The notes: generated from the sequence alone by a model not told the origin. Shown: positions 25,911 to 35,689, numbered from the stretch's first letter. The stretch is DNA of 64,000 bases from RGIG8124 sp045130665 (GCA_045130665.1 JBGUQC010000004.1:62001-126000), one strand, 5' to 3'. Program-made: numbers and translations.

Positions 25911-28900
25911 TTAACCTCTAGCTTCTTTTTCGTGTTCTTTAATAAATTGTTCAGCAGATTCAAGAGATACTGAAACGAATTTAGTTACACCTGGTTCTTC
26001 TTGTGTTACACCATAAATTGAGTCTGCCTTAACCATTGTTGGCTTTTTATGTGTAATAACAATGAATTGTGTCTTTGATGAATACTTTTGTAAGAATTCA
26101 GCAAATAAGTTTGCGTTTGTATCGTCCAATGCAGCGTCTATTTCGTCTAGGACGCAGAATGGCATTGGGTTCAAGGAAATTATCGCAAACAAGATTGCAA
26201 TAGCTGTAAGAGCCTGCTCACCACCTGATAATAGTGAAATGTTTTGTAATCTCTTACCTGCTGGAGTTGCAAGAATATCAATACCAGCCTCTAAGACGTC
26301 TTTTTCTGGACTATCATCGTAGTTGAGTTTAAGTTCACCTTTACCGCCACCGAATAATAAAACGAATATTCTTTGGAAGTTTTCATTAATCTTTGTGAAT
26401 GCATCCATGAACTTAGTTCTCATTTCTGTCATTAAAGTGTTAATGATATTGATGATGTCATCATAAGCTTTTTGGATATCATCACGAGATTTTACATATT
26501 CGTTATATCTTTCCTCAGTTTCTTTTAATGTTTCAACTGCAAGTGGGTTAACATCACCGAGTTTAGATATATTTCTCTTAATATCTGAAATTCTTGTCTT
26601 AGATCCGTTATATTCGTAGTTTTCTACTCTATAATCTAAGCAGTTACCATAGGTAAGGTTATATTCATCTAAGATATTTTGTTGCATATTGATTAAATCT
26701 TCTTCACACTTAGTTAATAAAGATTCTTCTTTTGCTTTTTTATCAAATAACTCAAGTTTTTGATTATTTAAAGTTTCTTTTTGAACTTCACATTCTCTAA
26801 GTTTTTTGGATAAAGCTTCTCTTCTTTCTTGAATTTGACCAATCAATGTTTCAAGTTCATCAATTCTTGCTTGATCTTTTGGTGAGATATTCTTCTTTTC
26901 TGTTGCATTAATTGCATCTAATTGAGATTCAACTTCTTTTAATTCTGCCTCTACTCCCAATTTATCTGAGATTAATTGCTCTTTTTCATTCTTTAATCTG
27001 AAGATATCATTAGATGTATTATCGATTTCAACTTTCTTTTCAGCTGTTCTCTTGCTTAAATCCAAGACTTTTTCCATTAATTCGTCGATTTCTTTCTTTT
27101 TATCATCACCTTGTTCTTGGTTTTCAGAGAAAAGTTTATCGTATTTTTCTTTGTTTTTGTTTACATCTGCTTGAATCTTTTCAATTTGAGCAATTTTTTG
27201 ATCTAAATCAGCAAGAGTTGAGTTAATTTCTTTTAAATCTTCTTTATTCTTATCTAATTCTGGTGCAATTGCATTCTTTCTAGTATTGAATGATTCAACT
27301 TTTTCAGAGAAAACAGAAATATTAATTGCTAAAGAGCTTACTTCTTCTTCAATATTACGTAAAGATTCAGTTAATTCTTTGACTTCCTTGGACTTGGCGT
27401 CTCTTAACTGTTCGTATTGCTTAATATTCTTTTGAGCTCTTTCAATATTTTGTCTTGTTTCTTCTATTGTTTTTTCTTGAGATAAAATACCAGATGTTTC
27501 ATTTCTTCTGGAACCACCAGTAATATCACCAGATTTTTCATAGATATCACCATCTAATGTGACAATCTTGAAATTGAAGTTATATTTTCTTTGGATCGTA
27601 GCAGCTGTATAACCTGTATCTACAACAACTGTTGCTCCTAAGAATGAATTAATGAATGGACGATACATGTCTTTGCATTTTACTAAATCTGCAGCAACAC
27701 CAATAACGCCTGTTTCATTTAATACATTTCTATCTTGGCCAAGTAACATTCTTTCTTTACAGCTTGTTAATGGTCTAAATGTTATTCTTCCTAATTGTTT
27801 TTGCTTTAAAAAAGCAATTAAGTCATTAGCATCATTTGTATTTCTTACTAAAACTGTTTGTAAAGCTCCACCTAAAGCGTATTCAATTGCGGCGATATAA
27901 TCCTTAGGAACATCCATAACTTCGCCTAAAACGCCTAATACTTTGTCTGAGATGGAAATATCTGCTTTAGCAAAGGTCATTAATTTCTTAATAGACTCAC
28001 TATAACGTGTATATTCACTTTTTGTGCTTTCATATAATTCCAATCTATCTTTATAGTTTTGCAAGTTAAGGTTAAATGTATTTAAAGATTCTCCGATTTC
28101 ATCTAAAGAAGCTTTAGCATCTTCTAATTCATCAACCATATCTAATTTATTAGATAAAAGTTCGTTCTTTCTTTCAATAGCCTTTTGTAAATTTGTGTAG
28201 TTAATTGCATAATCTGTAGCAATGGATGCAAGTTCTTTGGCCTTTTCATCAACCATTTTTTCTAATGATTCTTTTCTTGTTTCATTACTTGCTCTATCAG
28301 ATTTATATACAACTAAATTAGATTGAAGTGATCTTAATTCTTCAAGTGATTTAACATATTGAATGTTTGAATCCTCTGCTGTTTTTGAAACTTCTTTATA
28401 TAATTTGTTTACAGCCTCATATTCTTCAGATAATTCTTTATGTTCTTTTTCTAAATCAGCCTTTTTATCATTTGCTGCTATAATATCTGTATCATGACTA
28501 TTTATATCTTCTTCAATTTCCGCAATTTCTTCTAAACATCTTTGTTTATCTTCTTGAAGATGCATTATCTTTTCTTGAACAAGTTTCAAATCTCCTGCTA
28601 AATGTGCAGCATCTACTTTTAATGTTGTAAGTTCTGCATTATATGCATTAATTGCTTGGTCCATACCGGAGTTTTCAGTAAATGCTTCAGAACTTTCTGC
28701 TAATACTTTCTTATAGGCTTCTTCAGTATTATCTAAATCTTCAAGAATCTTGGATAATCTATCTTTGATTCTATCTTTCATTGATTTATTGTTTTCATAC
28801 ATATAAATGTATGCATTAATTTCTTCAGACTTTAATTGTTCCTTTAAATCAAAGTAAACCATTGCATCTTCTGCTTGTTTTCTCAATGGTTTTAAAGTCT

Positions 28901-29504
28901 TTTCTATTTCATTAATTAATTCAATTTGAGAATCTAAATTTAATTTTGTTCTTTCAAGGTTTCTTTCTGCTTCGTTCTTTTGTGCTCTAAATTTGGAAAT
29001 TCCTGCGGCTTCTTCGAAGATTTGTCTTCTTTCATCTGGTTTTTTGGAAACAATTGCACTAATTCTTCCTTGTCCAATGATGGAATAACCTTCTTTACCG
29101 ATACCAGTGTCGTGTAATAAAGAAATGATGTCTTTTAATCTAACATTACTATTGTTGAGTAAATATTCACTGTTTCCACTTCTATCTAACTTTCTAGTAA
29201 TGATTACTTGATCATAAGAAAGATTTGGGAAAACTTTATGATCTTCATTATTAAAGTAAATAGATACATCACAATAAGATAAGCTCTTTCTGTGTTCAGT
29301 ACCAGCGAAAATGACATCTTGCATTGATGTACCACGCAATTGTTTGGAACTTTGCTCACCTAATGTCCATCTAATAGCATCAGCGAAATTAGATTTACCA
29401 CATCCGTTTGGTCCAATAATTGCAGTAACACCATTATTGAATGTTAATTCGATTTTGTCTGCAAACGATTTAAAACCGTGGAATTCAACCTTTTCAAGAA
29501 TCAT
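25911..29504 (-). CDS. smc: Chromosome segregation protein SMC
   Basis: Structural maintenance of chromosomes ATPase that loads at parS with ScpAB and extrudes DNA loops. The 1197 residues contain Walker A GPNGCGKSNF near residue 32 and a long coiled coil. A hinge near residues 510-670 is followed by a second coiled coil. The C-terminal signature LLSGGEQAL is followed by Walker B PFCVLDEIDAALDD. It lies in the rnc-smc-ftsY order. AAGGA is 12 bases before the ATG, a weak site. Confidence 0.97.
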   Translation of the reverse strand: MILEKVEFHGFKSFADKIELTFNNGVTAIIGPNGCGKSNFADAIRWTLGEQSSKQLRGTSMQDVIFAGTEHRKSLSYCDVSIYFNNEDHKVFPNLSYDQVIITRKLDRSGNSEYLLNNSNVRLKDIISLLHDTGIGKEGYSIIGQGRISAIVSKKPDERRQIFEEAAGISKFRAQKNEAERNLERTKLNLDSQIELINEIEKTLKPLRKQAEDAMVYFDLKEQLKSEEINAYIYMYENNKSMKDRIKDRLSKILEDLDNTEEAYKKVLAESSEAFTENSGMDQAINAYNAELTTLKVDAAHLAGDLKLVQEKIMHLQEDKQRCLEEIAEIEEDINSHDTDIIAANDKKADLEKEHKELSEEYEAVNKLYKEVSKTAEDSNIQYVKSLEELRSLQSNLVVYKSDRASNETRKESLEKMVDEKAKELASIATDYAINYTNLQKAIERKNELLSNKLDMVDELEDAKASLDEIGESLNTFNLNLQNYKDRLELYESTKSEYTRYSESIKKLMTFAKADISISDKVLGVLGEVMDVPKDYIAAIEYALGGALQTVLVRNTNDANDLIAFLKQKQLGRITFRPLTSCKERMLLGQDRNVLNETGVIGVAADLVKCKDMYRPFINSFLGATVVVDTGYTAATIQRKYNFNFKIVTLDGDIYEKSGDITGGSRRNETSGILSQEKTIEETRQNIERAQKNIKQYEQLRDAKSKEVKELTESLRNIEEEVSSLAINISVFSEKVESFNTRKNAIAPELDKNKEDLKEINSTLADLDQKIAQIEKIQADVNKNKEKYDKLFSENQEQGDDKKKEIDELMEKVLDLSKRTAEKKVEIDNTSNDIFRLKNEKEQLISDKLGVEAELKEVESQLDAINATEKKNISPKDQARIDELETLIGQIQERREALSKKLRECEVQKETLNNQKLELFDKKAKEESLLTKCEEDLINMQQNILDEYNLTYGNCLDYRVENYEYNGSKTRISDIKRNISKLGDVNPLAVETLKETEERYNEYVKSRDDIQKAYDDIINIINTLMTEMRTKFMDAFTKINENFQRIFVLLFGGGKGELKLNYDDSPEKDVLEAGIDILATPAGKRLQNISLLSGGEQALTAIAILFAIISLNPMPFCVLDEIDAALDDTNANLFAEFLQKYSSKTQFIVITHKKPTMVKADSIYGVTQEEPGVTKFVSVSLESAEQFIKEHEKEARG

Positions 29505-29578
29505 AAATAAAAAATCCTTATATCATAATTTTACAAAATTATAACATAAGAATTCTCATTTTACAATAAAAATTTCAA

Positions 29579-29592
29579 TGTTTCATGAAACA
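29579..29592. other. parS-like 14-bp palindrome between rnc and smc
   Basis: TGTTTCATGAAACA is a perfect palindrome and equals the ParB-site consensus TGTTTCACGTGAAACA without its central CG. It lies 3 bp beyond the rnc stop. It may be chance or a different operator. Confidence 0.3.
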
Positions 29593-29595
29593 ATA

Positions 29596-30270
29596 TTACT
29601 TATTTAATGCCTCTTTTGCAGCCTTTCCTTCAGCATTTTTTATGGTAGAAGCAATACCCTTTCCAACTACCTTACCGTCTACTAATAAAGACACCTCAAA
29701 TTGATGTGTATTATTATCTAGTAAAGTATCTGAATCTAGTCTATATTCAACCACATGTTTTGGGCCTGGATATACTCTATTAATTTCACTCTTATAATCT
29801 GTTGGATTTGAGTGTTCAATCTCTTTGAGATTAGTTAAGTCAAAATTAATGTTATTTAAAATGAATTTTTTAACTGTTTCAAATGAGTTAGAATCAAGGT
29901 AAATTGCAGCAACTAAAGACTCAAATAAATCGCACTTTCTTTTGTCATCATTATTAATCTTATCTTTGCTTTCTCCCTTGCCTAATTTCATGTATTTTAC
30001 AAGGTCTAATTTGTCTGTAATTTTTGCAAGTGAGGATTTCATAACAAAAGCCGCTCTTGCGGATGTTAATTTTCCTTCTGTGAAACATGGATTTTGTTTG
30101 AATAATTCTTCGGATACAACCATTTCCACTATTGCATCTCCTAAAAATTCGAGTGTTTCATAGTGTGATTCTGGATTTGTATTATATGATTTATGAGTAA
30201 AGGCTCTATCTAATAAGTCTTTATTTATAAATTTATATCCGATTTTTTCCTCAATTACTTTGTAATCCAT
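29596..30270 (-). CDS. rnc: Ribonuclease III
   Basis: Endonuclease for double-stranded RNA that processes rRNA and SRP RNA precursors. The signature ETLEFLGDAIVEMVV contains the catalytic acidic residues, and DLFESLVAAIYLD the second set. A dsRNA-binding domain follows (FEVSLLVDGKVVGKGIA, AAKEALNK). It has 224 residues. The start overlaps the plsX stop as TAATG. Confidence 0.96.
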   Translation of the reverse strand: MDYKVIEEKIGYKFINKDLLDRAFTHKSYNTNPESHYETLEFLGDAIVEMVVSEELFKQNPCFTEGKLTSARAAFVMKSSLAKITDKLDLVKYMKLGKGESKDKINNDDKRKCDLFESLVAAIYLDSNSFETVKKFILNNINFDLTNLKEIEHSNPTDYKSEINRVYPGPKHVVEYRLDSDTLLDNNTHQFEVSLLVDGKVVGKGIASTIKNAEGKAAKEALNK

Positions 30271-31280
30271 TATTCTTTTGCTATTCCTTCTTTAATCTTA
30301 CCCACTACATCGGCCTTTATAAGCCCTGAGCATTGAAGTATTGATGCCTTAATAGATTTTGCTTTGGATGCACCGTGCGACTTTACAATGACCTTATTAA
30401 CGCCTAAGAAGCATGCTCCTCCGTTATCGTTGTAGTCTACTCTCTTCTTTAAAGCTTTAAATGTTGGTTTTAAGAGTAAATATCCGAGTTTTGCTCTTAA
30501 TCCACACTTCATAATTCCATCTTTTAATAGAGCAAAGATAGCATTAGCTGTGCCTTCGCAGGATTTAAGTGCAATATTGCCATTGAAACCATCTGCAACA
30601 ACTACATCATAATCTCCAGATAAAATATCTCTTGCTTCGCAATTTCCTACAAAGTTGAGTTTCTTATCTTCTTTCAGTAAAGCATATGCATCTCTATTAA
30701 GTTGTGTGCCTTTATGTTCTTCTGCACCATTATTAAGGAGTCCAACTTTTGGATTTTCAATACCATTTGCTTTTGCATAAGCTGTTCCCATGTGAGCAAA
30801 TTGTAAGATATTTATATCTTTACACTCAATATTTGCACCACAGTCACATAAAATGACTTGTCCGCCAGTTACTGTTGGTAAGAATGGAGCAAGTGCTGGT
30901 CTATTGATTCCTTGAATTCTTCCAGCAATTAATGTTGCACCAACTAAAACTGCACCTGTAGATCCTGCAGAAACAAATCCTTGACACTCATCATCCTCTT
31001 TTAATCTCTTCATTGCTTTAACAATAGAACTCTCTGTTTTATGTCTTATTGCTTCTGTTGGAACATCATCGTTAGTGATAATGTCTTGAGCATCTAAAAC
31101 TTCAATTTTACTGCTTAAAGATTCATCATTATATGATGAAATAATGTCATTAATCTCTTTTTCTTTACCAACTAATACTATGGATAAATCTTGCTCTTCT
31201 TTTAGAGCTTGAATAGAACCATCTATTATTTCTTTTGGAGCGTAATCTCCACCGAAAGCATCAACTATTATCTTTGTCAT
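30270..31280 (-). CDS. plsX: Phosphate acyltransferase PlsX
   Basis: Converts acyl-ACP to acyl phosphate for phospholipid synthesis at the membrane. The protein starts TKIIVDAFGGDYAPKEI and shows GSTGAVLVGATL and ADGFNGNIALK. It has 336 residues. The ATG at 31280 has no Shine-Dalgarno and stands 11 bases after a terminator-like hairpin that follows rpmF. Confidence 0.95.
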   Translation of the reverse strand: MTKIIVDAFGGDYAPKEIIDGSIQALKEEQDLSIVLVGKEKEINDIISSYNDESLSSKIEVLDAQDIITNDDVPTEAIRHKTESSIVKAMKRLKEDDECQGFVSAGSTGAVLVGATLIAGRIQGINRPALAPFLPTVTGGQVILCDCGANIECKDINILQFAHMGTAYAKANGIENPKVGLLNNGAEEHKGTQLNRDAYALLKEDKKLNFVGNCEARDILSGDYDVVVADGFNGNIALKSCEGTANAIFALLKDGIMKCGLRAKLGYLLLKPTFKALKKRVDYNDNGGACFLGVNKVIVKSHGASKAKSIKASILQCSGLIKADVVGKIKEGIAKE

Positions 31281-31286
31281 AATTAT

Positions 31287-31315
31287 TAAAAGAGGAACTT
31301 TTGTTAAAGTCCCTC
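31287..31315 (-). terminator. Attenuator-like hairpin between rpmF and plsX
   Basis: Minus strand GAGGGACTTT/AAAGTTCCTC (one G-U pair) with a 4-base loop, followed by TTTTAATAATT. It lies in the 44-bp gap, so read-through would set the PlsX to L32 ratio. Confidence 0.6.
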
Positions 31316-31324
31316 ATGTTTTTA

Positions 31325-31522
31325 TTAGTCTTCTTTTTCTTCTTTTGACTTTGGTACGAAAGCTTGTTCACCATTGTAATATCCACATTTTGGGCAAGCT
31401 GTATGTGGCTTAATTAATGCATGACATTGTGGACACTCAACGAGTTGAACTTTCTTACATTTCCAATTTGCGAAACGTGAATTTGTTCTTGACTTTGATG
31501 TTTTTCTCTTTGGGACTGCCAT
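31325..31522 (-). CDS. rpmF: 50S ribosomal protein L32 (zinc-binding form)
   Basis: The 65 residues start MAVPKRKTSKSRTNSRF. They contain two CxxC pairs (CPQC and CPKC) that bind zinc, the C+ form of L32. GGAGGAT precedes the ATG. It is the first gene of the rpmF-plsX-rnc-smc-ftsY series, behind a consensus promoter. Confidence 0.97.
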   Translation of the reverse strand: MAVPKRKTSKSRTNSRFANWKCKKVQLVECPQCHALIKPHTACPKCGYYNGEQAFVPKSKEEKED

Positions 31523-31562
31523 ATCTATATCCTCCGAATAACTTACTTTATATGCGAGTGAG

Positions 31563-31591
31563 ATTATAATAAATAATAATAACTAAGTCAA
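31563..31591 (-). promoter_or_regulatory. Promoter of rpmF-plsX-rnc-smc-ftsY
   Basis: Minus strand TTGACT (31586-31591), a 17-bp spacer and perfect TATAAT (31563-31568). Confidence 0.8.
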
Positions 31592-31601
31592 ACACTATTA
31601 A

Positions 31602-32801
31602 TTATTTTTGTGAAACCAATCTTAGTGTATCTCTTGCTATCATTAATTCCTCATTTGTTGGGATAATTATAATCTTTACTTTGCTATCTTTTGCGGAAAT
31701 TTCTTCAATATTTCCTGTGGATGCAACTTTGTTCTTTTCTTTATCGATTTTTGCACCGAATACTTCAGTTCCTTCAAGAACTAATTCTCTTACGTATGAG
31801 TTGTTTTCACCGATACCACCAGCAAATACGATTGCATCTACTCCGCCTAAAGCGACAGAATATGCTCCGATATATTCTCTAATTCTAAGTGCAAACATAT
31901 CTAGTGCAAGCTTTGCTTGTTCATCGCCATCATTGATCATTTGGATTAAATCTCTGAAGTCTGATGTCTTTCCTGTGATACCTAAAACACCACACTTTTT
32001 GTTAAGGAAATTAACAACGTCTTCTGCCTTCATATCCATCTTCTTTCTTGCAAATTCAACTGCAGCTGGATCAATGTTACCAGAACGTGTTCCCATGATT
32101 AAACCTTCAAGAGGTGTGAATCCCATAGATGTATCAATACACTTTCCACCATCAACTGCTGCAATAGATGAACCATTGCCTAAGTGACATGTGATAATCT
32201 TTGCCTTTGGATTTCCTAAATATTTTAATGCTTCGTGTGAAATATAGTTGTGAGATGTGCCATGGAAACCATACTTTCTAATCTTGTAATTTGTGTAAAG
32301 TTCATATGGGATAGCATATAAATATGCTTTCTTCTCCATTGTTGCATGGAATGTTGTATCAAAAACTGCAACTTGAGGAACACCTGGCATTAATGCCATA
32401 CAAGATCTAATACAACCTACATTTGCTGGCATATGGAGTGGTCCAAATTCTGTGTTTTTGTCACAAAGTCTTAATACTTCATCATCTACAATAACTGATT
32501 CTGAGAAATCTTCTGCGCCATGGAGAACTCTATGTCCAACCGCACCGATTTCATCTAGTGATTTAATAACACCTGCATCTTTATCTGTGATTGCATCAAA
32601 TACTAATTTTAAAGCTTCTGAATGGTTTTCTAAATTCTTTTGAATTTCGTATGTTTTACCATCTGCTCTCTTTTGTTTAATAAATGTTCCGTCTATTCCA
32701 ATTCTTTCAACATTACCCTTAACTAATAATGTCTCATTTGTCATATCAATAACTTGATATTTAAGTGATGAACTTCCTGCATTAATAACGAAAATCTTCA
32801 T
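31602..32801 (-). CDS. ackA: Acetate kinase
   Basis: Makes ATP and acetate from acetyl phosphate. The protein starts MKIFVINAGSSSLKYQ and contains FDTTFHATM, KYGFHGTSH, CHLGNGSSIAAV and FAGGIGENNSYVREL. It has 399 residues. AAGGAG precedes the ATG. It follows pta by 35 bp, so overflow acetate formation from acetyl-CoA is encoded here as a pair. Confidence 0.97.
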   Translation of the reverse strand: MKIFVINAGSSSLKYQVIDMTNETLLVKGNVERIGIDGTFIKQKRADGKTYEIQKNLENHSEALKLVFDAITDKDAGVIKSLDEIGAVGHRVLHGAEDFSESVIVDDEVLRLCDKNTEFGPLHMPANVGCIRSCMALMPGVPQVAVFDTTFHATMEKKAYLYAIPYELYTNYKIRKYGFHGTSHNYISHEALKYLGNPKAKIITCHLGNGSSIAAVDGGKCIDTSMGFTPLEGLIMGTRSGNIDPAAVEFARKKMDMKAEDVVNFLNKKCGVLGITGKTSDFRDLIQMINDGDEQAKLALDMFALRIREYIGAYSVALGGVDAIVFAGGIGENNSYVRELVLEGTEVFGAKIDKEKNKVASTGNIEEISAKDSKVKIIIIPTNEELMIARDTLRLVSQK

Positions 32802-32836
32802 TGTTACTCCTTATTTATTATACTTTGTATAATATC

Positions 32837-33829
32837 TTATTTAATTCCTTGTAAAACTGCGATAGCTGCAACACAAACGATATCTTCTGCAACGCAACCT
32901 CTAGATAAGTCATTAAGAGGAAGAGCTAAACCTTGCATGATTGGTCCAATTGCCATACAATTACCAAATCTTTGAGCAAGTTTGTATCCGATATTACCTG
33001 CATCTAAGTTAGGGAAAACTAATGTATTTGCATTACCTGCAACCTTGCTTTCTGGAGCCTTTTGTTTTCCAACTACTTCAACGATAGATGCGTCTAATTG
33101 TAATTCACCATCTACATCGATTTCTGGATGTGTTTCTTTTACGATATTGTATCCAGCAATAACCTTTTCTGTAGATTCGTGTTTTGCACTACCCTTTGTT
33201 GAGAATGAAAGCATTGCAACTTTTGGTTCGATTTCAAGAATTTTCTTACAAGAATCTGCTGCTGCTACAACGATATCTGCAAGTTGTTCTGCTGTTGGAT
33301 ATGGAATAACTGCACAGTCTGAGAAAATGAATGGATGATCACCATATTTGAATCCTTCTGGTGGAACCATAATGAAACAACTAGATACTGATGAGATACC
33401 TGGAGCTGGTTTTACAACCATAAAAGCTGCTCTTGATACATCTGCTGATGAATAAACTGCACCACCAACAACACCATCTACATCTCCGCTCTTAAGAGCA
33501 CATGCTGCATAGAACATTTTGTTTGTTTTTACCATACTTAATGCAGCTTCTTCTGTCATACCTTTTGCTTTACGAAGTTCGTATAAAAGGTTTGCATATT
33601 TTGCTGTATTTGCACTAGTTTCTGGATCATCGAAAGCTACACCTGTTAAATTGATTTCTGGGAACTTAGCTTTGATTGCATCTTCATTACCAACTAATAC
33701 AACTTTACATACTTTCTTTTCTGTTAAAATTTCTGCTGCTTTAGCGACTCTTTTGTCATCACCTTCAGCTAACATAATTGTTTTACCATATTTTGCTGCT
33801 CTGCTTAATAAACTATCAACGAAAGACAT
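32837..33829 (-). CDS. pta: Phosphate acetyltransferase
   Basis: Converts acetyl-CoA and phosphate to acetyl phosphate. The 330 residues are the short single-domain type without the N-terminal DRTGG part. Typical stretches are ILTEKKVCKVVLVGNE, MVKTNKMFYAACALKSGDVDG split over residues 100-125, and VFPNLDAGNIGYKLAQR. AAGGAG precedes the ATG. Confidence 0.96.
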   Translation of the reverse strand: MSFVDSLLSRAAKYGKTIMLAEGDDKRVAKAAEILTEKKVCKVVLVGNEDAIKAKFPEINLTGVAFDDPETSANTAKYANLLYELRKAKGMTEEAALSMVKTNKMFYAACALKSGDVDGVVGGAVYSSADVSRAAFMVVKPAPGISSVSSCFIMVPPEGFKYGDHPFIFSDCAVIPYPTAEQLADIVVAAADSCKKILEIEPKVAMLSFSTKGSAKHESTEKVIAGYNIVKETHPEIDVDGELQLDASIVEVVGKQKAPESKVAGNANTLVFPNLDAGNIGYKLAQRFGNCMAIGPIMQGLALPLNDLSRGCVAEDIVCVAAIAVLQGIK

Positions 33830-33858
33830 ATATTTTCTCCTTCTAAAATATGAATTAT

Positions 33859-33887
33859 TTGCGTAAATTGTTATAATTGTTTATAAT
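33859..33887 (+). promoter_or_regulatory. Promoter of the TmcAL-like gene
   Basis: TTGCGT (33859-33864), 17-bp spacer and TATAAT (33882-33887), divergent from pta. Confidence 0.65.
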
Positions 33888-33932
33888 TATAATTACTTAA
33901 AAAAGTAAAAGCAACAATTAAAAGGAAAGTCC

Positions 33933-34847
33933 ATGAATATTTGTGTAATTTTTGGTGAGTATAACTACTTTGATGAAACAACCATTAAAGAAATCAAGCA
34001 AACAAAGAAACAAGTTAAGCCTGATTTAATGTGTGTCATCTTAAATAAATATATTGCGAACAACGGTGATTTTCTTAATTCTAACCCAGTCAATTATGCA
34101 AATTTGGCAATTGAAAATGGCGCAGATTTAGTATTAGGAATCCCATCTGTATTCACTTTATCCAATAAAGAAATATATTCCTTTGCACTTTTAAAGATTT
34201 TAAGATTATTTGGCAAAGATAATAAGTATTTCTTAGCATGTCCTATTGATGAGGAAAGTTTGGAATACATTATTATTACATCTGAGATGATAACATCTGA
34301 GGGTAATGATGGCTTCTTAGGTAGCACAGATATCAATGTTGTTAACAAGACAGAAACACAAGAATCTGCAGATTTAACCAATATGCTCACTGGTATTTCT
34401 AATGAAATATTCATTGAGACTTATCTTAATGGTTTAAAATCCAATTTAGACATAGAATTGATACCAGTATTGAAAAGATATTTTAGAGACGAAACAGAGC
34501 CATTTATTGACAAGAATAAATATAATTTATTATCCAAAAACATTTTAGCGACTGCTAATCCGGAAACCATCAAGAAAAATCTTGAATTTATATCTAATGG
34601 AGAAAACGATGAAGAAGTAGCAAAAAAGATAGCAATCTCCCTACTCCTCAAGTTTGATTTAACAAAAGAAAAGATAATAGATTACATAATGAAATTAGAT
34701 AAGGCTGAAGTATTAGCCATAAAGAATAATAAGAAACGATTCATTAAAGGAAAAGGTTTTGTAGAAAACATTGAAAGTTCAGATATCTTAAAAGAATTAA
34801 ATACCTACGAAACAAAAATTGAAGAATTAGAAAAACTACTTAAATAA
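33933..34847 (+). CDS. Degenerate TmcAL-like protein (YlbM family)
   Basis: TmcAL makes N4-acetylcytidine at the wobble base of elongator tRNA-Met from acetate and ATP. The N-terminus aligns with TmcAL: a hydrophobic strand, GEYN, a helix, then NYANLAIENGADLVLGIPSVFTLSN where true TmcAL has KmAlenGvDlVielPf. The catalytic HxGH of EYNPFHNGH is replaced by EYNYFDETT, so nucleotidyl transfer looks lost. The 304 residues are about 100 short and lack the C-terminal motif block. Its position beside pta-ackA matches the ylbM location in Clostridium. AAGGA precedes the ATG. A new role or slow decay is possible; the frame is intact. Confidence 0.6.
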   Translation: MNICVIFGEYNYFDETTIKEIKQTKKQVKPDLMCVILNKYIANNGDFLNSNPVNYANLAIENGADLVLGIPSVFTLSNKEIYSFALLKILRLFGKDNKYFLACPIDEESLEYIIITSEMITSEGNDGFLGSTDINVVNKTETQESADLTNMLTGISNEIFIETYLNGLKSNLDIELIPVLKRYFRDETEPFIDKNKYNLLSKNILATANPETIKKNLEFISNGENDEEVAKKIAISLLLKFDLTKEKIIDYIMKLDKAEVLAIKNNKKRFIKGKGFVENIESSDILKELNTYETKIEELEKLLK

Positions 34848-34853
34848 AATAAA

Positions 34854-34880
34854 TCCCATCCAAATGGATGGGAATATTTT
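34854..34880. terminator. Bidirectional terminator
   Basis: Stem TCCCATCC/GGATGGGA with loop AAAT followed by ATATTTTT. It separates the TmcAL-like gene (plus) from the isomerase-like gene (minus). Confidence 0.85.
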
Positions 34881-35677
34881 TAATTAAATCTTCTCATGAA
34901 GTTTACAAAGTTAGAGAAAACAATTCCTGGATCCTCTAGATCATGGTTCCATCTCTTTACCCATTCAAGTGAGTAATATCCTGGATAATTGTTGTCTAAT
35001 AATGCATTAATTGCATCCTCAACTGGAATATCACCATAACCCATCATCTTGTATTTTGCCTTACCCTTTTCCATTACACTGTCTTTTAAGTGTACATGTT
35101 TGATATAACTTCCAAGATTATTGATAGATTCTGAGATAGATTCATCGTTATATCTGTATGGATGATGAATATCCCAAAGAGCACCTCCACCTTCACCGAT
35201 ATTATCTAAAAACTCTTTTAAGAGTTTAGTGTCTGCAAATATACCATTTGTTTCCATTAAAGGAGTAACACCTTTACCCTTTGCATAGTCTACAACTTCT
35301 TTATATTGCTTTTCGCAAAGTTTAATATCTGCATTACCTGTATCAAATGGTCTATCTGTTGGCATAACTCTAATATATTTAGCACCAAATTTTTGAGCTA
35401 AATCAATATATGATTTTGCCTCTAATACAGCTGTATCTTTTTTAGCATTATCTGCAAGACATGCACCTGAAACAAAGATAGGAATTGTAATGTTTATATT
35501 TTTTAAATATACCTTTGTTTTTTCAAGGTCATCTGAGAATTCTTTCATGGATGGTGCATTTAATTCGTTAGCTATACCTCTAACTTCAACTGCATCATAT
35601 CCTAAATCTTTTGCAACTGAGAATATTTCTTTAAATCCCCAATCTGGACATCCTATAGTTGAAAAACATAATTTCAT
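34880..35677 (-). CDS. Sugar phosphate isomerase/epimerase family protein
   Basis: TIM-barrel protein of the AP-endonuclease-2/xylose-isomerase-like superfamily. The 265 residues start KLCFSTIGCPDWGFKEI. They contain GYDAVEVRG, KYIRVMPTD, LMETNGIFADT, ALWDIHHPYR, HVHLKDS and YSLEWVKRW, whose Glu, Asp and His residues would bind a divalent metal. The substrate is unknown, probably a keto-sugar or inositol derivative. AAGGAGGGG precedes the ATG. It follows the acyl-CoA ligase by 12 bp, but a functional link is not obvious. Confidence 0.85.
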   Translation of the reverse strand: MKLCFSTIGCPDWGFKEIFSVAKDLGYDAVEVRGIANELNAPSMKEFSDDLEKTKVYLKNINITIPIFVSGACLADNAKKDTAVLEAKSYIDLAQKFGAKYIRVMPTDRPFDTGNADIKLCEKQYKEVVDYAKGKGVTPLMETNGIFADTKLLKEFLDNIGEGGGALWDIHHPYRYNDESISESINNLGSYIKHVHLKDSVMEKGKAKYKMMGYGDIPVEDAINALLDNNYPGYYSLEWVKRWNHDLEDPGIVFSNFVNFMRRFN

Positions 35678-35689
35678 AATCTCCCCTCC

